From Alistipes sp. (GTDB lineage Bacteria > Bacteroidota > Bacteroidia > Bacteroidales > Rikenellaceae), in contig JAITWH010000012.1 in NCBI GenBank assembly GCA_031285405.1, positions 1 to 34,018 on the forward strand: a DNA stretch of 34,018 bases, given 5' to 3'. Within the stretch, counting starts at the first letter, position 1. The number at the start of each line of letters is the position of its first letter. Under the pieces are notes generated by a model. It was not told the DNA's origin. It searched no databases and saw only the letters and a list, made by a program, of their open reading frames with translations. Positions 1-7,906 of the stretch are shown here, piece after piece. The position numbers and the translations under genes are program-made.

Positions 1-130
1 TGTCTTGGTAACCACTAAATTACGAAAAATATCCCAGCCAACCAACTGATAATCAATAAATTAATACAATAACCCTATCCATCTCAAAATATAATCCTAA
101 AAATTCAAAACAACTTCTAAGAATTAAGAA
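1..130. other. AT-rich spacer, no gene seen
   Basis: This stretch is AT-rich and has no credible ORF, RNA gene or array on either strand. It differs in composition from the repeat mosaic that begins at about 116-131 and could be the distal end of an upstream intergenic region. No exact TAnnTTTG box was found; a minus-strand TATATTTTG has one extra base. Confidence 0.5.
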
Positions 131-300
131 TTGGCTAACGCGGTCGGAACGCCGACGGCGGATTTTTTAGCTAACGCGGTGAGGTTTAGTGGTTAGTGCT
201 AACGCGATACTCTGGATTGCTTCGCTTTGCTCGCAATGACGGGGTGTTGCGTAACTTAAATCGCTGCGGCCGTTGCGGGTTTCGCTGGCGCGACTTACTT
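116..300. repeat. Mosaic intergenic repeat (heptamer, linker, hairpin, GCAATGAC modules)
   Basis: In order: two AATTAAG-type heptamers (116-131), linker GGCTAACGCGG, hairpin GTCGGAACGCCGAC (143-156), linker AGCTAACGCGG (169-179), short TTAGTGG array ending in GTGCTAACGCG (186-206), then an element running from CTGGATTGC to GCAATGACGGGG (212-244) whose ends are partly complementary. A degraded hairpin GCGGCCGTTGCGGG lies near 266-279. Each module recurs in other spacers of the window. No gene is seen. Confidence 0.85.
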
Positions 301-575
301 TTTGGGTGGGCAAAAAAGTAACCAAAAAAACCACCCCACGTTCCAAAAAGCTACTGCGTCTCGCCTAAAGTGATACGTTTGTGCGCGGCTACAAACGAAT
401 TCACTTTAGTCTTCGTCTACGTTTTACGCTTTTTGAAAAGTGGGGGGCGTAGCATTTTCGAGCATGCTCGAAAAAGCTACGCCCCCAGCGGCGGGCTGAA
501 ATTTCGCGGGGCTCAATTTCGCCCTTGCTCGGCGTTGTGCTGGGGCTACGCGGCGTTTAAGCTACGCAGAACAGT
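296..575. repeat. Repeat block with two long palindromes
   Basis: There are two large inverted repeats. In 365-409, CTAAAGTGA pairs with TCACTTTAG and, inside, CGTTTGT pairs with ACAAACG. In 443-486, the outer arms GGGGGCGTAGC and GCTACGCCCCC flank TTTTCGAGCA/TGCTCGAAAA, giving a 44-bp palindrome with a single A/A mismatch (454/475). The flank at 296-345 (CTTACTTTTT..AAAAAGTAA) is itself a loose inverted repeat. The 71-codon ORF across this block is made of repeat sequence and I do not call it a gene. Confidence 0.75.
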
Positions 576-578
576 TGT

Positions 579-622
579 ATGGTAGATCCCTCGTCGGAGC
601 TCTGCTCCTCGCTCGGGATGAC
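579..622. repeat. Palindromic GTAGATCCCTC...GGGATGAC element, copy 1
   Basis: The element starts ATGGTAGATCCCTC and ends GCTCGGGATGAC. GGAGC and GCTCC form an inner stem. A second copy with a different inner stem (GCGC..GCGC) lies at 7373-7415, preceded in both cases by AACxGxTGT. Similar elements are, as I recall, widely dispersed in unrelated bacterial genomes. Confidence 0.65.
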
Positions 623-645
623 TTACGGCAACGGGTGTTGCCGGT

Positions 646-680
646 TGGATTGCTTCGGGCGGGGGGCTCGCAATGACGTG
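646..680. repeat. GGATTGCTTC...GCAATGAC element (six copies in the window)
   Basis: The ends GGATTGC and GCAATGAC are partly complementary and the middle varies. Copies are at 212-244, 646-680, 4679-4714, 8753-8790, 9224-9260 and 9338-9373, all in the same orientation. Between this copy and the previous element, CGGCAAC and GTTGCCG form another stem (626-643). Confidence 0.7.
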
Positions 681-765
681 GGATAGGCTTGCTTACTTTG
701 TGTGAATTGCGGAATCGGTGAAAAAAGTTGCTGTGGGGTGAAACATTTTTGGATTTTTTGCGTAG

Positions 766-773
766 TACCTTTG
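766..773 (+). promoter_or_regulatory. Candidate -7 box for queA
   Basis: TACCTTTG matches the Bacteroides -7 consensus TAnnTTTG exactly. It lies 223 nt before the queA ATG, so the leader would be long and contain the 881-974 repeat. No correctly spaced -33 TTTG was identified. Confidence 0.4.
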
Positions 774-880
774 TTTGGCTTCTGTGAAGTGAGGGGGTGG
801 CGGGATTCAGGCAGGGTGGAGGTGTGGGGGGTGGAGCGAAGGTTTACAGGACAGATGGGGTGAAGGCAGGCTAAAAAAAA

Positions 881-974
881 TGGTTCCTGCAAAATTGGTT
901 CCAGCGAATTGGTTTCGGCAATTGGTTCCGAAAATTGGTTCCGGCGAATGGTTCCGAAAATTGGTTTCGACAAA
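881..974. repeat. Seven-unit tandem repeat upstream of queA
   Basis: Seven imperfect units of 12-14 nt with consensus TTGGTTCCGGCGAA begin at 881, 895, 909, 922, 935, 949 and 961. They end 22 nt before the queA ATG. The queA reading frame is open through them, which would add a repetitive N-terminal extension of 39 residues not found in QueA proteins, so I treat the block as a non-coding leader repeat. It is unrelated in sequence to the other repeats of the window. Confidence 0.8.
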
Positions 975-996
975 TTGTTATATAGGTGCTACACAC

Positions 997-2046
997 ATGA
1001 AATTATCTCAGTACAGCTATCCGTTTACACCCGAACTTCTGGCCAAGTACCCGGTCGAGAATCGCGACGAAAGTCGCCTGATGGTCGTCAACCGCAAAAA
1101 CGGCAAGATCGAACACAAAATTTTTAAGGACGTTATCGACCACTTCGCGGTCGACGATATCTTTGTGTTGAACAACACCAAGGTGTTTCCCGCGAGGCTG
1201 TACGGCAACAAGGAGAAGACCGGCGCCGAGATCGAGATATTTCTGCTGAGGGAGCTCAACAAAGAGCTCAAGCTGTGGGACGTGCTGGTCGATCCGGCGC
1301 GCAAAATTCGCATCGGCAACAAGTTGTACTTCGGCGACGACGACCTGTTGGTGGCCGAGGTGATCGACAACACGACGTCGAGGGGGAGGACACTGAGGTT
1401 TCTGTTCGACGGCACGCACGAGCAGTTCAAGGAGGTGCTCTACAAGATGGGCGAGACTCCCCTGCCCCGCTACGTGCGCGAGAAGGTGGAGCCCGAGGAC
1501 GAGGAGCGATACCAGACGATTTACGCCCGACACGAGGGGGCCGTGGCGGCGCCGACGGCGGGGATGCACTTCTCGAAACATCTGCTCAAGCGGATGGAGA
1601 TCAAGGGGATCAATCGGGCCGAGGTGACGCTGCACGTGGGGTTGGGGAACTTCCGGACGGTGGACGTCGAGGATCTGACCAAGCATAAGATGGACTCGGA
1701 GCAGATCATCATAGACGAGGCGGCGGCCGAGGCGATCAACGCAACCAAACGCGCGGGCAGGAAGATCGTGGCCATCGGGACGACGGTGATGCGGACGATG
1801 GAGAGCTCGGTGTCGACCGGCGGGATGTTGAAGCCCTACGAGGGTTGGACGAACAAGTTTATCTTCCATCCGTATGAGTTTACCGTGGCCGACGCCATGA
1901 TCACCAATCTGCATCTGCCCCACTCGACGCAGCTGATGATGGTGGTGGCGTTCGGGGGGTACGACCTTATGATGAAGGCTTATCAGGTGGCCATCGACGA
2001 GGGGTATCGGTTCGGGACTTATGGCGACGCGATGCTAATTCTTTAA
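997..2046 (+). CDS. queA: tRNA preQ1(34) S-adenosylmethionine ribosyltransferase-isomerase QueA
   Basis: A cytoplasmic enzyme that transfers and rearranges the ribosyl part of S-adenosylmethionine onto preQ1 at tRNA position 34, giving epoxyqueuosine. The 349-residue product has the usual family length and carries recognisable QueA stretches: [13 protein letters not shown] near residue 55, GETPLPRYV near 150, [10 protein letters not shown] near 180, HVGLGNFR near 210 and [11 protein letters not shown] near 265. I chose the ATG at 997 because the open frame upstream to 880 consists only of the tandem repeat; this start gives the family N-terminus [16 protein letters not shown]. No other queuosine gene is nearby. 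The stop is followed immediately by a GCGGC-AACG-GCCGC hairpin module. Confidence 0.95.
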   Translation: MKLSQYSYPFTPELLAKYPVENRDESRLMVVNRKNGKIEHKIFKDVIDHFAVDDIFVLNNTKVFPARLYGNKEKTGAEIEIFLLRELNKELKLWDVLVDPARKIRIGNKLYFGDDDLLVAEVIDNTTSRGRTLRFLFDGTHEQFKEVLYKMGETPLPRYVREKVEPEDEERYQTIYARHEGAVAAPTAGMHFSKHLLKRMEIKGINRAEVTLHVGLGNFRTVDVEDLTKHKMDSEQIIIDEAAAEAINATKRAGRKIVAIGTTVMRTMESSVSTGGMLKPYEGWTNKFIFHPYEFTVADAMITNLHLPHSTQLMMVVAFGGYDLMMKAYQVAIDEGYRFGTYGDAMLIL

Positions 2047-2100
2047 GCGGCAACGGCCGCGGCGGATTTAGCTACGCGCTACGAGGCGACGCGGTTTAAA
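2047..2100. repeat. AACG-loop hairpin plus linker module
   Basis: GCGGC-AACG-GCCGC (2047-2060) starts directly after the queA stop codon. It is followed by GGCGGATTTAGCTACGCG and further CGCG/GACGCGG fragments. The same order recurs at 143-180, 8213-8275, 10969-11000 and 32285-32333. Confidence 0.8.
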
Positions 2101-2110
2101 ATAAAAACAT

Positions 2111-2118
2111 TACCTTTG
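2111..2118 (+). promoter_or_regulatory. -7 promoter box immediately before a GTG start
   Basis: TACCTTTG is an exact TAnnTTTG match. It ends 4 nt before the GTG start at 2123, so transcription should begin at or inside the start codon. The same spacing is seen before recQ and before the small ORF ahead of trkA. Confidence 0.6.
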
Positions 2119-2122
2119 CACT

Positions 2123-2938
2123 GTGAGTAAAACCAAAATACTGTACGTCAGCCAAGAGATTTATCCCTATCTGCCGGAGAGCGTGATGGCTGTGAGGCAG
2201 CGGACACTCTCGCAGGCGATGCAGGAGCACGGAAACGAAATCCGAACCTTCATGCCCAGGTGGGGGACGATCAACGAGCGGAGAAACCAACTGCACGAAG
2301 TGATCAGACTGAGCGGAATGAATCTGATCATCGACGAAAACGACCACCAACTCATCATCAAGGTGTCGTCGATTCCGGCGGCGAGGGTGCAGATATACTT
2401 TATCGACAACGACGACTATTTTCACCGGAAGGCAGAATTGGCCGATGAGCAGGGGGTGCTGTTTCCCGATAACGACGAGAGGGCAATCTTCTTTGCGCGG
2501 GGGGTGTTGGAGACGGTCAAGAAGCTGGGGTGGAGCCCGACGGTGGTGCATTGCCACGGGTGGTTCTCGGCGATTGTGCCGGTGTGCCTGAAGGTGATGT
2601 TTGCGAGCGACCCCATGTTCAGGGGGGCGCGGGTCGTGGTGTCGTTGTACAACGACGCTTTCGCCGGAGAGCTGGATGGCGGGCTGAGGCATAAGATCGG
2701 CAGCGAGGGGTTGAAGGCGCCCGAGTTGGAGTTGCTCGATCGGCCGACGTACGAAAATCTGATGAAGCTCGTTATTGATTATGCAGACGGAGTGGTGGTG
2801 GAGGAGGCTCTGAGTGATACCTCGATGTTGGACTACGCGCGGAGCTGCGGGAAGCCGATTTTGGATTGGGAGGGGGATCGGGGGAGTTCGGAGTATATGG
2901 ATGTTTATCACAACTTTTACGTGGACTTGCTTAAATAG
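2123..2938 (+). CDS. Short glycogen/starch synthase N-terminal-domain-like protein (GT5-like)
   Basis: The 271-residue protein resembles the N-terminal half of GT5 glycogen/starch synthases: MSKTKILYVSQEIYPYL at the start, FFARGVLETVKKL near 120-133, and VVHCHGWFSAIVPV near 140-155. The C-terminal GT-B half is absent; full enzymes have roughly 480 residues. The ADP-glucose-binding K-x-G-G motif expected just after the first strand is not visible; the segment reads LPESVMAVRQRT instead. I infer it is either non-catalytic or has another role; short forms of this kind beside a DUF4270 gene are, as I recall, common in Bacteroidales. The start is GTG, supported by the promoter box 4 nt upstream. 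The stop is followed within a few bases by a TTAGTGG array. Confidence 0.8.
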   Translation: MSKTKILYVSQEIYPYLPESVMAVRQRTLSQAMQEHGNEIRTFMPRWGTINERRNQLHEVIRLSGMNLIIDENDHQLIIKVSSIPAARVQIYFIDNDDYFHRKAELADEQGVLFPDNDERAIFFARGVLETVKKLGWSPTVVHCHGWFSAIVPVCLKVMFASDPMFRGARVVVSLYNDAFAGELDGGLRHKIGSEGLKAPELELLDRPTYENLMKLVIDYADGVVVEEALSDTSMLDYARSCGKPILDWEGDRGSSEYMDVYHNFYVDLLK

Positions 2939-2942
2939 TGAA

Positions 2943-3080
2943 ACAGTGGTTAGTGATTAGTGGTTAGTGATTAGTGCTAACGCGGCGATTCAATTAAGAA
3001 TTAAAAATTAAGAATTAAGAATTTGTGCGTAGCTCTTATCGCGTTAGCACTAACAACTAACCACTAACAACTAATCTCTA
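2943..3080. repeat. Composite spacer repeat with inverted heptamer arms
   Basis: The left arm is a TTAGTGG/TTAGTGA array ending in TTAGTGCTAACGCGG (2945-2985). The centre holds four AATTAAG-type heptamers (2992-3019) and GTGCGTAGCTC. The right arm is CGCGTTAGCACTAAC followed by inverse heptamers (about 3042-3078). The two arms are complementary, so the whole spacer could fold on itself. No gene is seen. Confidence 0.85.
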
Positions 3081-3099
3081 TTTAAAAATACGGACTACT

Positions 3100-4599
3100 A
3101 TGAGATACCCTATAAATGTGATTTTTGGCGCGGTCGCTTTTGTGGCTGTGCTGGCGGGTGCCGGCGCCTGCACCGAGGTGGACGACAGGTTGGGCGAAGG
3201 GTTGCTGCCCAGGAATCAGAGGATGGAGATCGAAGTCGGGACGCCCGAGGCCGCCATCAAGACATATCTGTATCGCGAGGATAGCATTCCCTCGTCGAGG
3301 ACCGGGCAGGGGGTGTTCGGGCGGATGAGGGACGCCGCGGGGGTGTTCGGGGCGCAGACAGGGAGCATGATGCTGCAGTTTCTGCCGGCGAGCTTGCCAT
3401 ATGCTGATACGGCTAAGGGGTATGGGATCGATCCTATTATCGACTCGGCGCGGATAATTTTTGCGCTGAGCGACGCGCGGGGCGACACTACGCAGGTGCA
3501 GAAGTTCGACGTGTGGCGGGTGGCTGGCGAGGAGGAGCTGTCGCGGGATTCGACATACTATTTTGATTTTCCGATCGAGAAGTACAGGCGCGAGAAGCTG
3601 TTTGAGTTTACGCACACGGGGAGGCGGAACGTGACGGCGAGGTTGTTTCCGACAGCTGCCGGGAAGGAGTATTTAGAGAGCATCGTCAACATGGAGTGGA
3701 AGGACTACAAGAACGACACGACATTTTTGAAGACCTATCAGGGGTTGTACATCGCTCCGGCCGAGGGGTCGCCCGCGGAGGCGGCGGTGTATGCGGCTTC
3801 ATTGGCTTCGTCGAGCATGCAGCTGTATGTGCGGAACCATGACACGTTGGACACCTCGGCGATTTATGATACTCTGGTGACGGCGTTCTCGTTTCGGGAC
3901 AGGGATGCGAGCTCGCTCGACACGGGGGAGGCGATCTATTGGAACAACGTGTCGATCAACATGATGAAGTATGACTACTCGGGGTCGGTGCTGGAGGAGT
4001 TGGAGGCGCGGACGAACGGATTTACAGACACGCTGCCGACGAGCGAGCCCATGCGGACGGTCTATGTTCAGGGGATGGGCGGGGTGAGTACATATATGCG
4101 GCTGCCCGACGAGCTGGTCGAGCAGATTCGTGAGCTGAGGTTTAAGACAGACGCGGACGGAAACAGGGTCGGGAAGGATGTCGCCATCAATCAGGCGGTC
4201 ATTCGGTTGTGGCTTGAGGATACTTCGGTTGCCTCGATGGATGCTTCGTTGGGGCGGATCGGGAGCTATCTGGATATGAAGACGTTGACACCTATTCCCG
4301 ATTATCAGTATACCATAGAGGCGGCCCGGCGACAGCAGCAGGGGGAGGCGGGGTATGTGTTGCCCTATAACGGGTATCTTAACCGGTCGAACGGGTACTA
4401 TGAACTCGACATCACGGCCTATGTTCAGCAGCTGGCCAAGGAACGGGAGGGGGCTCCCGGGTATCGGTATGTCTCTCCTGCGATTTTTCTTGGGCCCGAG
4501 GCGGGGGCGGTTATTGGGTTGGGGAATAGCGTCCTTCGGGGTGGGGGTGGTGATCGGGAGATTACGGTTAAAATTACTTATACTGTTATTGAAGGGTGA
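3100..4599 (+). CDS. DUF4270 family lipoprotein
   Basis: The 499-residue protein has a signal peptide with a hydrophobic core (residues 7-20) and a lipobox-like AGA-C ending at Cys24, followed by acidic residues (TEVDD), as in Bacteroidota surface lipoproteins. The body fits DUF4270: a beta-rich protein of unknown function carrying GxxTGSMMLQ-like and IDSARIIF segments near 90-120 and a C-terminal part with YNGYLNRSNGYYELDITAYVQ near 425. It follows the short GT5-like gene, separated only by a repeat spacer; this gene order is familiar from Bacteroidales. Its function is unknown, perhaps linked to the outer surface. It is strongly biased to GGG and GAG codons like its neighbours. Confidence 0.85.
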   Translation: MRYPINVIFGAVAFVAVLAGAGACTEVDDRLGEGLLPRNQRMEIEVGTPEAAIKTYLYREDSIPSSRTGQGVFGRMRDAAGVFGAQTGSMMLQFLPASLPYADTAKGYGIDPIIDSARIIFALSDARGDTTQVQKFDVWRVAGEEELSRDSTYYFDFPIEKYRREKLFEFTHTGRRNVTARLFPTAAGKEYLESIVNMEWKDYKNDTTFLKTYQGLYIAPAEGSPAEAAVYAASLASSSMQLYVRNHDTLDTSAIYDTLVTAFSFRDRDASSLDTGEAIYWNNVSINMMKYDYSGSVLEELEARTNGFTDTLPTSEPMRTVYVQGMGGVSTYMRLPDELVEQIRELRFKTDADGNRVGKDVAINQAVIRLWLEDTSVASMDASLGRIGSYLDMKTLTPIPDYQYTIEAARRQQQGEAGYVLPYNGYLNRSNGYYELDITAYVQQLAKEREGAPGYRYVSPAIFLGPEAGAVIGLGNSVLRGGGGDREITVKITYTVIEG

Positions 4600-4602
4600 T
4601 TT

Positions 4603-4895
4603 TTTAATTGAAAGTGGAAAATTGAAAATTGAAAATGAGGCTACGCGTGGTTTAATTGAAAATGGGCTACGCGGGACTCTGGATTGCTTCGGACTACGTC
4701 CTCGCAATGACGTGGTTCGGAGAATTGAAAATTGAAAATGAAGCTAACGCTTCGTTAATTGAAAGTGGAAAATTGAAAATTGAAAATGAAGCTAACGCGA
4801 TATTTGGTTGCGCGTTTTTTTGATTGAAAATTGGGGATGGGGCTATGCGGAAATTTTTGCGTAGCTCATTTTCAATTCTCAATTTTCAATTATAA
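4603..4895. repeat. Composite spacer repeat, AATTGAA heptamers
   Basis: This 313-nt spacer (4600-4912) holds no gene. It contains AATTGAA-period-7 arrays at about 4611-4637, 4723-4741 and 4770-4790, each ending in AATGAGG/AATGAAG plus the linker GCTA(A)CGCG, a GGATTGCTTC..GCAATGAC element (4679-4714), and an inverse TTCAATT array (4868-4893) preceded by GCGTAGCTCA. A 62-codon minus-strand ORF within it is a translation of the repeat and is not called. Confidence 0.85.
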
Positions 4896-4912
4896 AAAAA
4901 TAAGGCAGCGAT

Positions 4913-7309
4913 ATGGGTAGGAATTTGGTGATCGTGGAGTCGCCCTCCAAAGCAAAGACAATCGAAAAATATCTTGGGGCCGACTACTCGGTCAAATCGA
5001 GCATGGGGCATATTCGCGACCTCGTGAAGAAGGGGTTGGGGGTCGATATCCAGCATGGGTTCGCGCCCAACTATGAGGTCGACTCCGACAAGGTGAAGTT
5101 GGTGAAGGAGCTCACCGCCGCAGCCAAGAAGGCGGACGCGGTGTGGCTCGCGAGCGATGAAGACCGCGAGGGGGAGGCGATCGCCTGGCATCTGGCCGAG
5201 GTGTTGGATCTGCCCGCCGACAAGACGCGGCGCATTGTTTTTCACGAGATTACGAAGCCTGCCATTCTGCACGCTATCGACAATCCGCGGAGTATCGACA
5301 TGAACACCGTGAACGCGCAGCAGGCGCGACGGATCCTCGACAGGCTCGTTGGGTTTGAGCTCTCGCCGCTGCTGTGGCGGAAGGTTCGGCCGTCGCTCTC
5401 GGCGGGGAGGGTGCAGAGTGTGACGGTGAGGTTGATCGTGGAGCGGGAGCGGGAGATCATGGGATTTGCTTCGGCCGACTACTGGAGAGTGGTGGCCGAG
5501 ATGTACCCTGTGTCGGAGGCGGGAAAGGCGGGGCCGATGTTCAAGGCCGAGCTGTCGCGGAGGCTCGACACGCGGGAGGAGGCGCAGGCGTTTCTGATAC
5601 AGTGCGCCGGAGCGTCGTTTGCCGTGACGGGGGTCGAGGAGAAGCCCGCGATGAAGTACCCCGCGCCGCCGTTTACGACCTCGACGTTGCAGCAGGAGGC
5701 GGGGCGGAAGTTGGGCATGTCGGTGTCGCAGACCATGTCGGTGGCGCAGAAGCTTTACGAGCAGGGGTTGATAACATATATGCGTACCGACTCGGTGAAC
5801 CTGTCGGGGCAGGCGCTGGCCGCGGCGAAGCAGGCGGTGACAGGGCTGTTCGGGGCGGAGTACTCGGGGACGCGGAACTACAAGACTTCGGCAAAGGGGG
5901 CGCAGGAGGCGCACGAGGCGATTCGTCCGTCGTACTTCGAGAGGCAGACAATCGAGGGGGCGGCAGCCGAGAAGCGGCTCTATGAGTTGATTTGGAAACG
6001 GGCCGTCGCGTCGCAGATGAAGCCGGCGGAGATTGATCGCACCATCGTCAAGATCGGGGCCGACAACGGAATCAGGGAGCACTTTACAGCTACGGGGGAG
6101 GTGATCAGGTTCGACGGATTTTTGAGGCTCTACTCGGAGTCGGTGGAAGACGGGGACTCGGCGGACGGGGGGGTGTCGTCCTCCGCGGTGCTGCCTAAGA
6201 TGGCTGCCGGGGATCGGATCGGTGCCTGGGAGATTGCAGCTACTCAGCGGTTTACTCAGCCGCCGGCAAGATACAGCGAGGCGTCGTTGGTGAAGAAGTT
6301 GGAGGAACTGGGGATCGGGCGACCGTCGACCTACGCGCCCACCATCTCGACCGTCATCACGCGCGGGTATGTCACCAAGCAGAGCAAGGAGGGGACGCGG
6401 CGCGACTATGCGCAGCTGTTCCTCAAAGGGGGGGCGATCGGTGAGCGGGCGCTGTCGGAGAAGGTCGGGAAGGAGGCTTCGCGGTTGTCGCCCACGGACA
6501 TCGGCATGTTGGTGAACGACTATCTGGAGGCGCAGTTTCCGGAGATTTTGGACTATAATTTTACGGCGCGGATCGAGCGCGAGTTCGACGAGATTGCCGA
6601 GGGGAACGAACGGTGGGATGAGATGATCGCGCGGTTCTACGCCCCGTTTCACGTCTCGATCGAGGGGGCGATGGGCACCGAGCGGACGGATACTCATCAG
6701 ACGCGGGTGCTGGGGGTAGACCCTGCAACGGGTCGGGAGGTCTCGGCGCGGATCGGGCGGTATGGGCCCATGGTGCAGATCGAGGCCGCGGCGGAGGGTG
6801 AGAAGCCGAGGTCGGCGTCGCTGAAGAAGGGGCAGTTGGTCGTTTCGATCACGCTGGAGGAGGCGTTGGAGTTGCTGTCGCTGCCCAGGTCGCTGGGCGA
6901 ATGGGAGGGCAAAGAGGTGGTGATCGGGGTTGGGCGGTTTGGGCCCTATGTGAGGTATGACGGGAAGTTCTCTTCGCTGGGGCGGAAGGATGATCCTTAT
7001 ACTGTTTCGCTGGAGCGGGCGGTGGAGGTTATTCGCGAAAAAGCGGCCGCCGGGGAGCCTTTGCGGGTCTTTGCCGAGGAGCCGGATTTGCTTATCAAGA
7101 ATGGTAAATGGGGGCCTTATATTGCATTTTCGGGGAAAAATTATAAGCTTCCTAAGGGGGTGGATGTGGCTTTGTTGACGATGGAGGAGGTGAGGGAGAT
7201 TGTGGCGGTGGCGGATTCTTCTGGGGTTGGGGTTTCTGCTTCTAAGAAGGTGTCTGCGCCTAAGAAGGGGGTGGCGGCTAAGAAAGCTTCAGGGGGTAAG
7301 AAAAAGTGA
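4913..7309 (+). CDS. topA: DNA topoisomerase I
   Basis: Type IA topoisomerase, which relaxes negatively supercoiled DNA by a transient 5'-phosphotyrosine break. The 798-residue protein begins with VIVESPSKAKTIEKYLG (TOPRIM domain). The metal-binding acidic triad is D82-x-D84-x-E86 in SDEDREGEAIAWH, and the catalytic tyrosine is Y289 in GLITYMRTDSVNLS (E. coli Y319). GRPSTYAPTI follows near 470. Instead of C-terminal zinc fingers it has glycine/tyrosine repeats of the GRFGPYVRYDGK type (near 675 and 725) and a Lys/Ala-rich basic tail, typical for Bacteroidota. The start ATG gives the expected MGRNLVIVES. The stop TGA is immediately followed by a repeat array (GTGATTAGTGG). Confidence 0.97.
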   Translation: MGRNLVIVESPSKAKTIEKYLGADYSVKSSMGHIRDLVKKGLGVDIQHGFAPNYEVDSDKVKLVKELTAAAKKADAVWLASDEDREGEAIAWHLAEVLDLPADKTRRIVFHEITKPAILHAIDNPRSIDMNTVNAQQARRILDRLVGFELSPLLWRKVRPSLSAGRVQSVTVRLIVEREREIMGFASADYWRVVAEMYPVSEAGKAGPMFKAELSRRLDTREEAQAFLIQCAGASFAVTGVEEKPAMKYPAPPFTTSTLQQEAGRKLGMSVSQTMSVAQKLYEQGLITYMRTDSVNLSGQALAAAKQAVTGLFGAEYSGTRNYKTSAKGAQEAHEAIRPSYFERQTIEGAAAEKRLYELIWKRAVASQMKPAEIDRTIVKIGADNGIREHFTATGEVIRFDGFLRLYSESVEDGDSADGGVSSSAVLPKMAAGDRIGAWEIAATQRFTQPPARYSEASLVKKLEELGIGRPSTYAPTISTVITRGYVTKQSKEGTRRDYAQLFLKGGAIGERALSEKVGKEASRLSPTDIGMLVNDYLEAQFPEILDYNFTARIEREFDEIAEGNERWDEMIARFYAPFHVSIEGAMGTERTDTHQTRVLGVDPATGREVSARIGRYGPMVQIEAAAEGEKPRSASLKKGQLVVSITLEEALELLSLPRSLGEWEGKEVVIGVGRFGPYVRYDGKFSSLGRKDDPYTVSLERAVEVIREKAAAGEPLRVFAEEPDLLIKNGKWGPYIAFSGKNYKLPKGVDVALLTMEEVREIVAVADSSGVGVSASKKVSAPKKGVAAKKASGGKKK

Positions 7310-7475
7310 TTAGTGGTTAGTGCTAACGCGGTATGGGGCTACGCGGCGGTTTTGGCTACGCGGAACGGCTGTATGGTAGATCCCTCGTCGCGCTTTGCGC
7401 TCTGTCGGGATGACGTTTATACTATGTAGCTTAAATCGTTGCGGCCGTTGCCGCCAATTTTCAACTTTCAATTTA
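7308..7475. repeat. Composite spacer repeat
   Basis: In order: a short TTAGTGG array plus GTGCTAACGCGG (7308-7330), two further GGCTACGCGG linkers, palindromic element copy 2 (7373-7415), AACG-loop hairpin in inverse orientation GCGGC-CGTT-GCCGC (7441-7454), and an inverse TTCAATT array (7456-7473). No gene is seen. Confidence 0.8.
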
Positions 7476-7480
7476 AAGTA

Positions 7481-7807
7481 ATGACTCACTTTCAGTTAGC
7501 GGTGGCGACGGGGATCGCGGTCGGGGTGCTCGATGTGGCGCCGATGATTTTTAGACGGATTTCGGGCAGGTCGTGCGTTTCGGCCTTTCTGCTCTTCTTT
7601 TTTGCATCTATCATTGTGTTTTACAGCGACTTGCCATATCTGCCGTGGTGGGCCGACGGGGTCGGCATCACGCTTGCCATGATGCTGCCGGTGCTGTTTA
7701 CTTTTGTTGGGAAAGATCGTGGGGCGATTCCTGTTGTGGTGTTTAATGTGCTGATATTTGGGGTTTTGATCTCTTTGGCGGAGCGGTTTTTGCCGCAGAT
7801 TGTTTGA
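7481..7807 (+). CDS. Small multi-pass membrane protein of unknown function
   Basis: The 108-residue protein is hydrophobic throughout, with about four membrane segments (roughly residues 6-22, 33-49, 58-77 and 83-104) separated by short polar loops (FRRISGRS; GKDRG). I do not recognise a named family. The open frame extends upstream to a TTG at 7439, but that part is inverse heptamer repeat; the ATG at 7481 follows the repeat directly and gives a clean MTHFQLAV start. It is flanked by repeat spacers on both sides, so it may be transcribed with topA or from a promoter hidden in the repeat. Composition resembles its neighbours, with no sign of transfer. Confidence 0.65.
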   Translation: MTHFQLAVATGIAVGVLDVAPMIFRRISGRSCVSAFLLFFFASIIVFYSDLPYLPWWADGVGITLAMMLPVLFTFVGKDRGAIPVVVFNVLIFGVLISLAERFLPQIV

Positions 7808-7809
7808 GG

Positions 7810-7902
7810 GTCGGAACGCCGACGGCGGCGGCAACAGCCGCAGCGGTTTTTTGGCTGACGCGGTGCAAAAAATTCTTAATTTTTAACTCTTAATTCTTAA
7901 TT
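7810..7902. repeat. Two AACN-loop hairpins plus inverse heptamers
   Basis: GTCGG-AACG-CCGAC (7810-7823) is followed 4 nt later by GCGGC-AACA-GCCGC (7828-7841), the variant linker GGCTGACGCGG (7852-7862), and an inverse array AATTCTTAATTTTTAACTC.. (7870-7902). It begins 3 nt after the upstream stop. Confidence 0.8.
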
Positions 7903-7906
7903 GGTG

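Noticed and set aside
370-585. 71-codon plus-strand ORF
   Set aside because: It translates the palindromic repeat block and linker sequence, with no domain or codon pattern like that of the real genes.
623-973. 116-codon minus-strand ORF
   Set aside because: It covers a GCAATGAC element and the 881-974 tandem repeat; the product is low complexity and unlike any protein.
880-996. N-terminal extension of QueA by 39 residues
   Set aside because: The extension is the tandem repeat; the ATG at 997 gives the usual QueA N-terminus.
4694-4882. 62-codon minus-strand ORF with repeated ASFSIFN peptides
   Set aside because: It is a direct translation of AATTGAA heptamer arrays.
4886-6697. 603-codon ORF antisense to topA
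   Set aside because: A long antisense frame caused by high GC and strand bias; the Arg/Pro/Leu-rich product is typical of a shadow, and topA is unmistakable.
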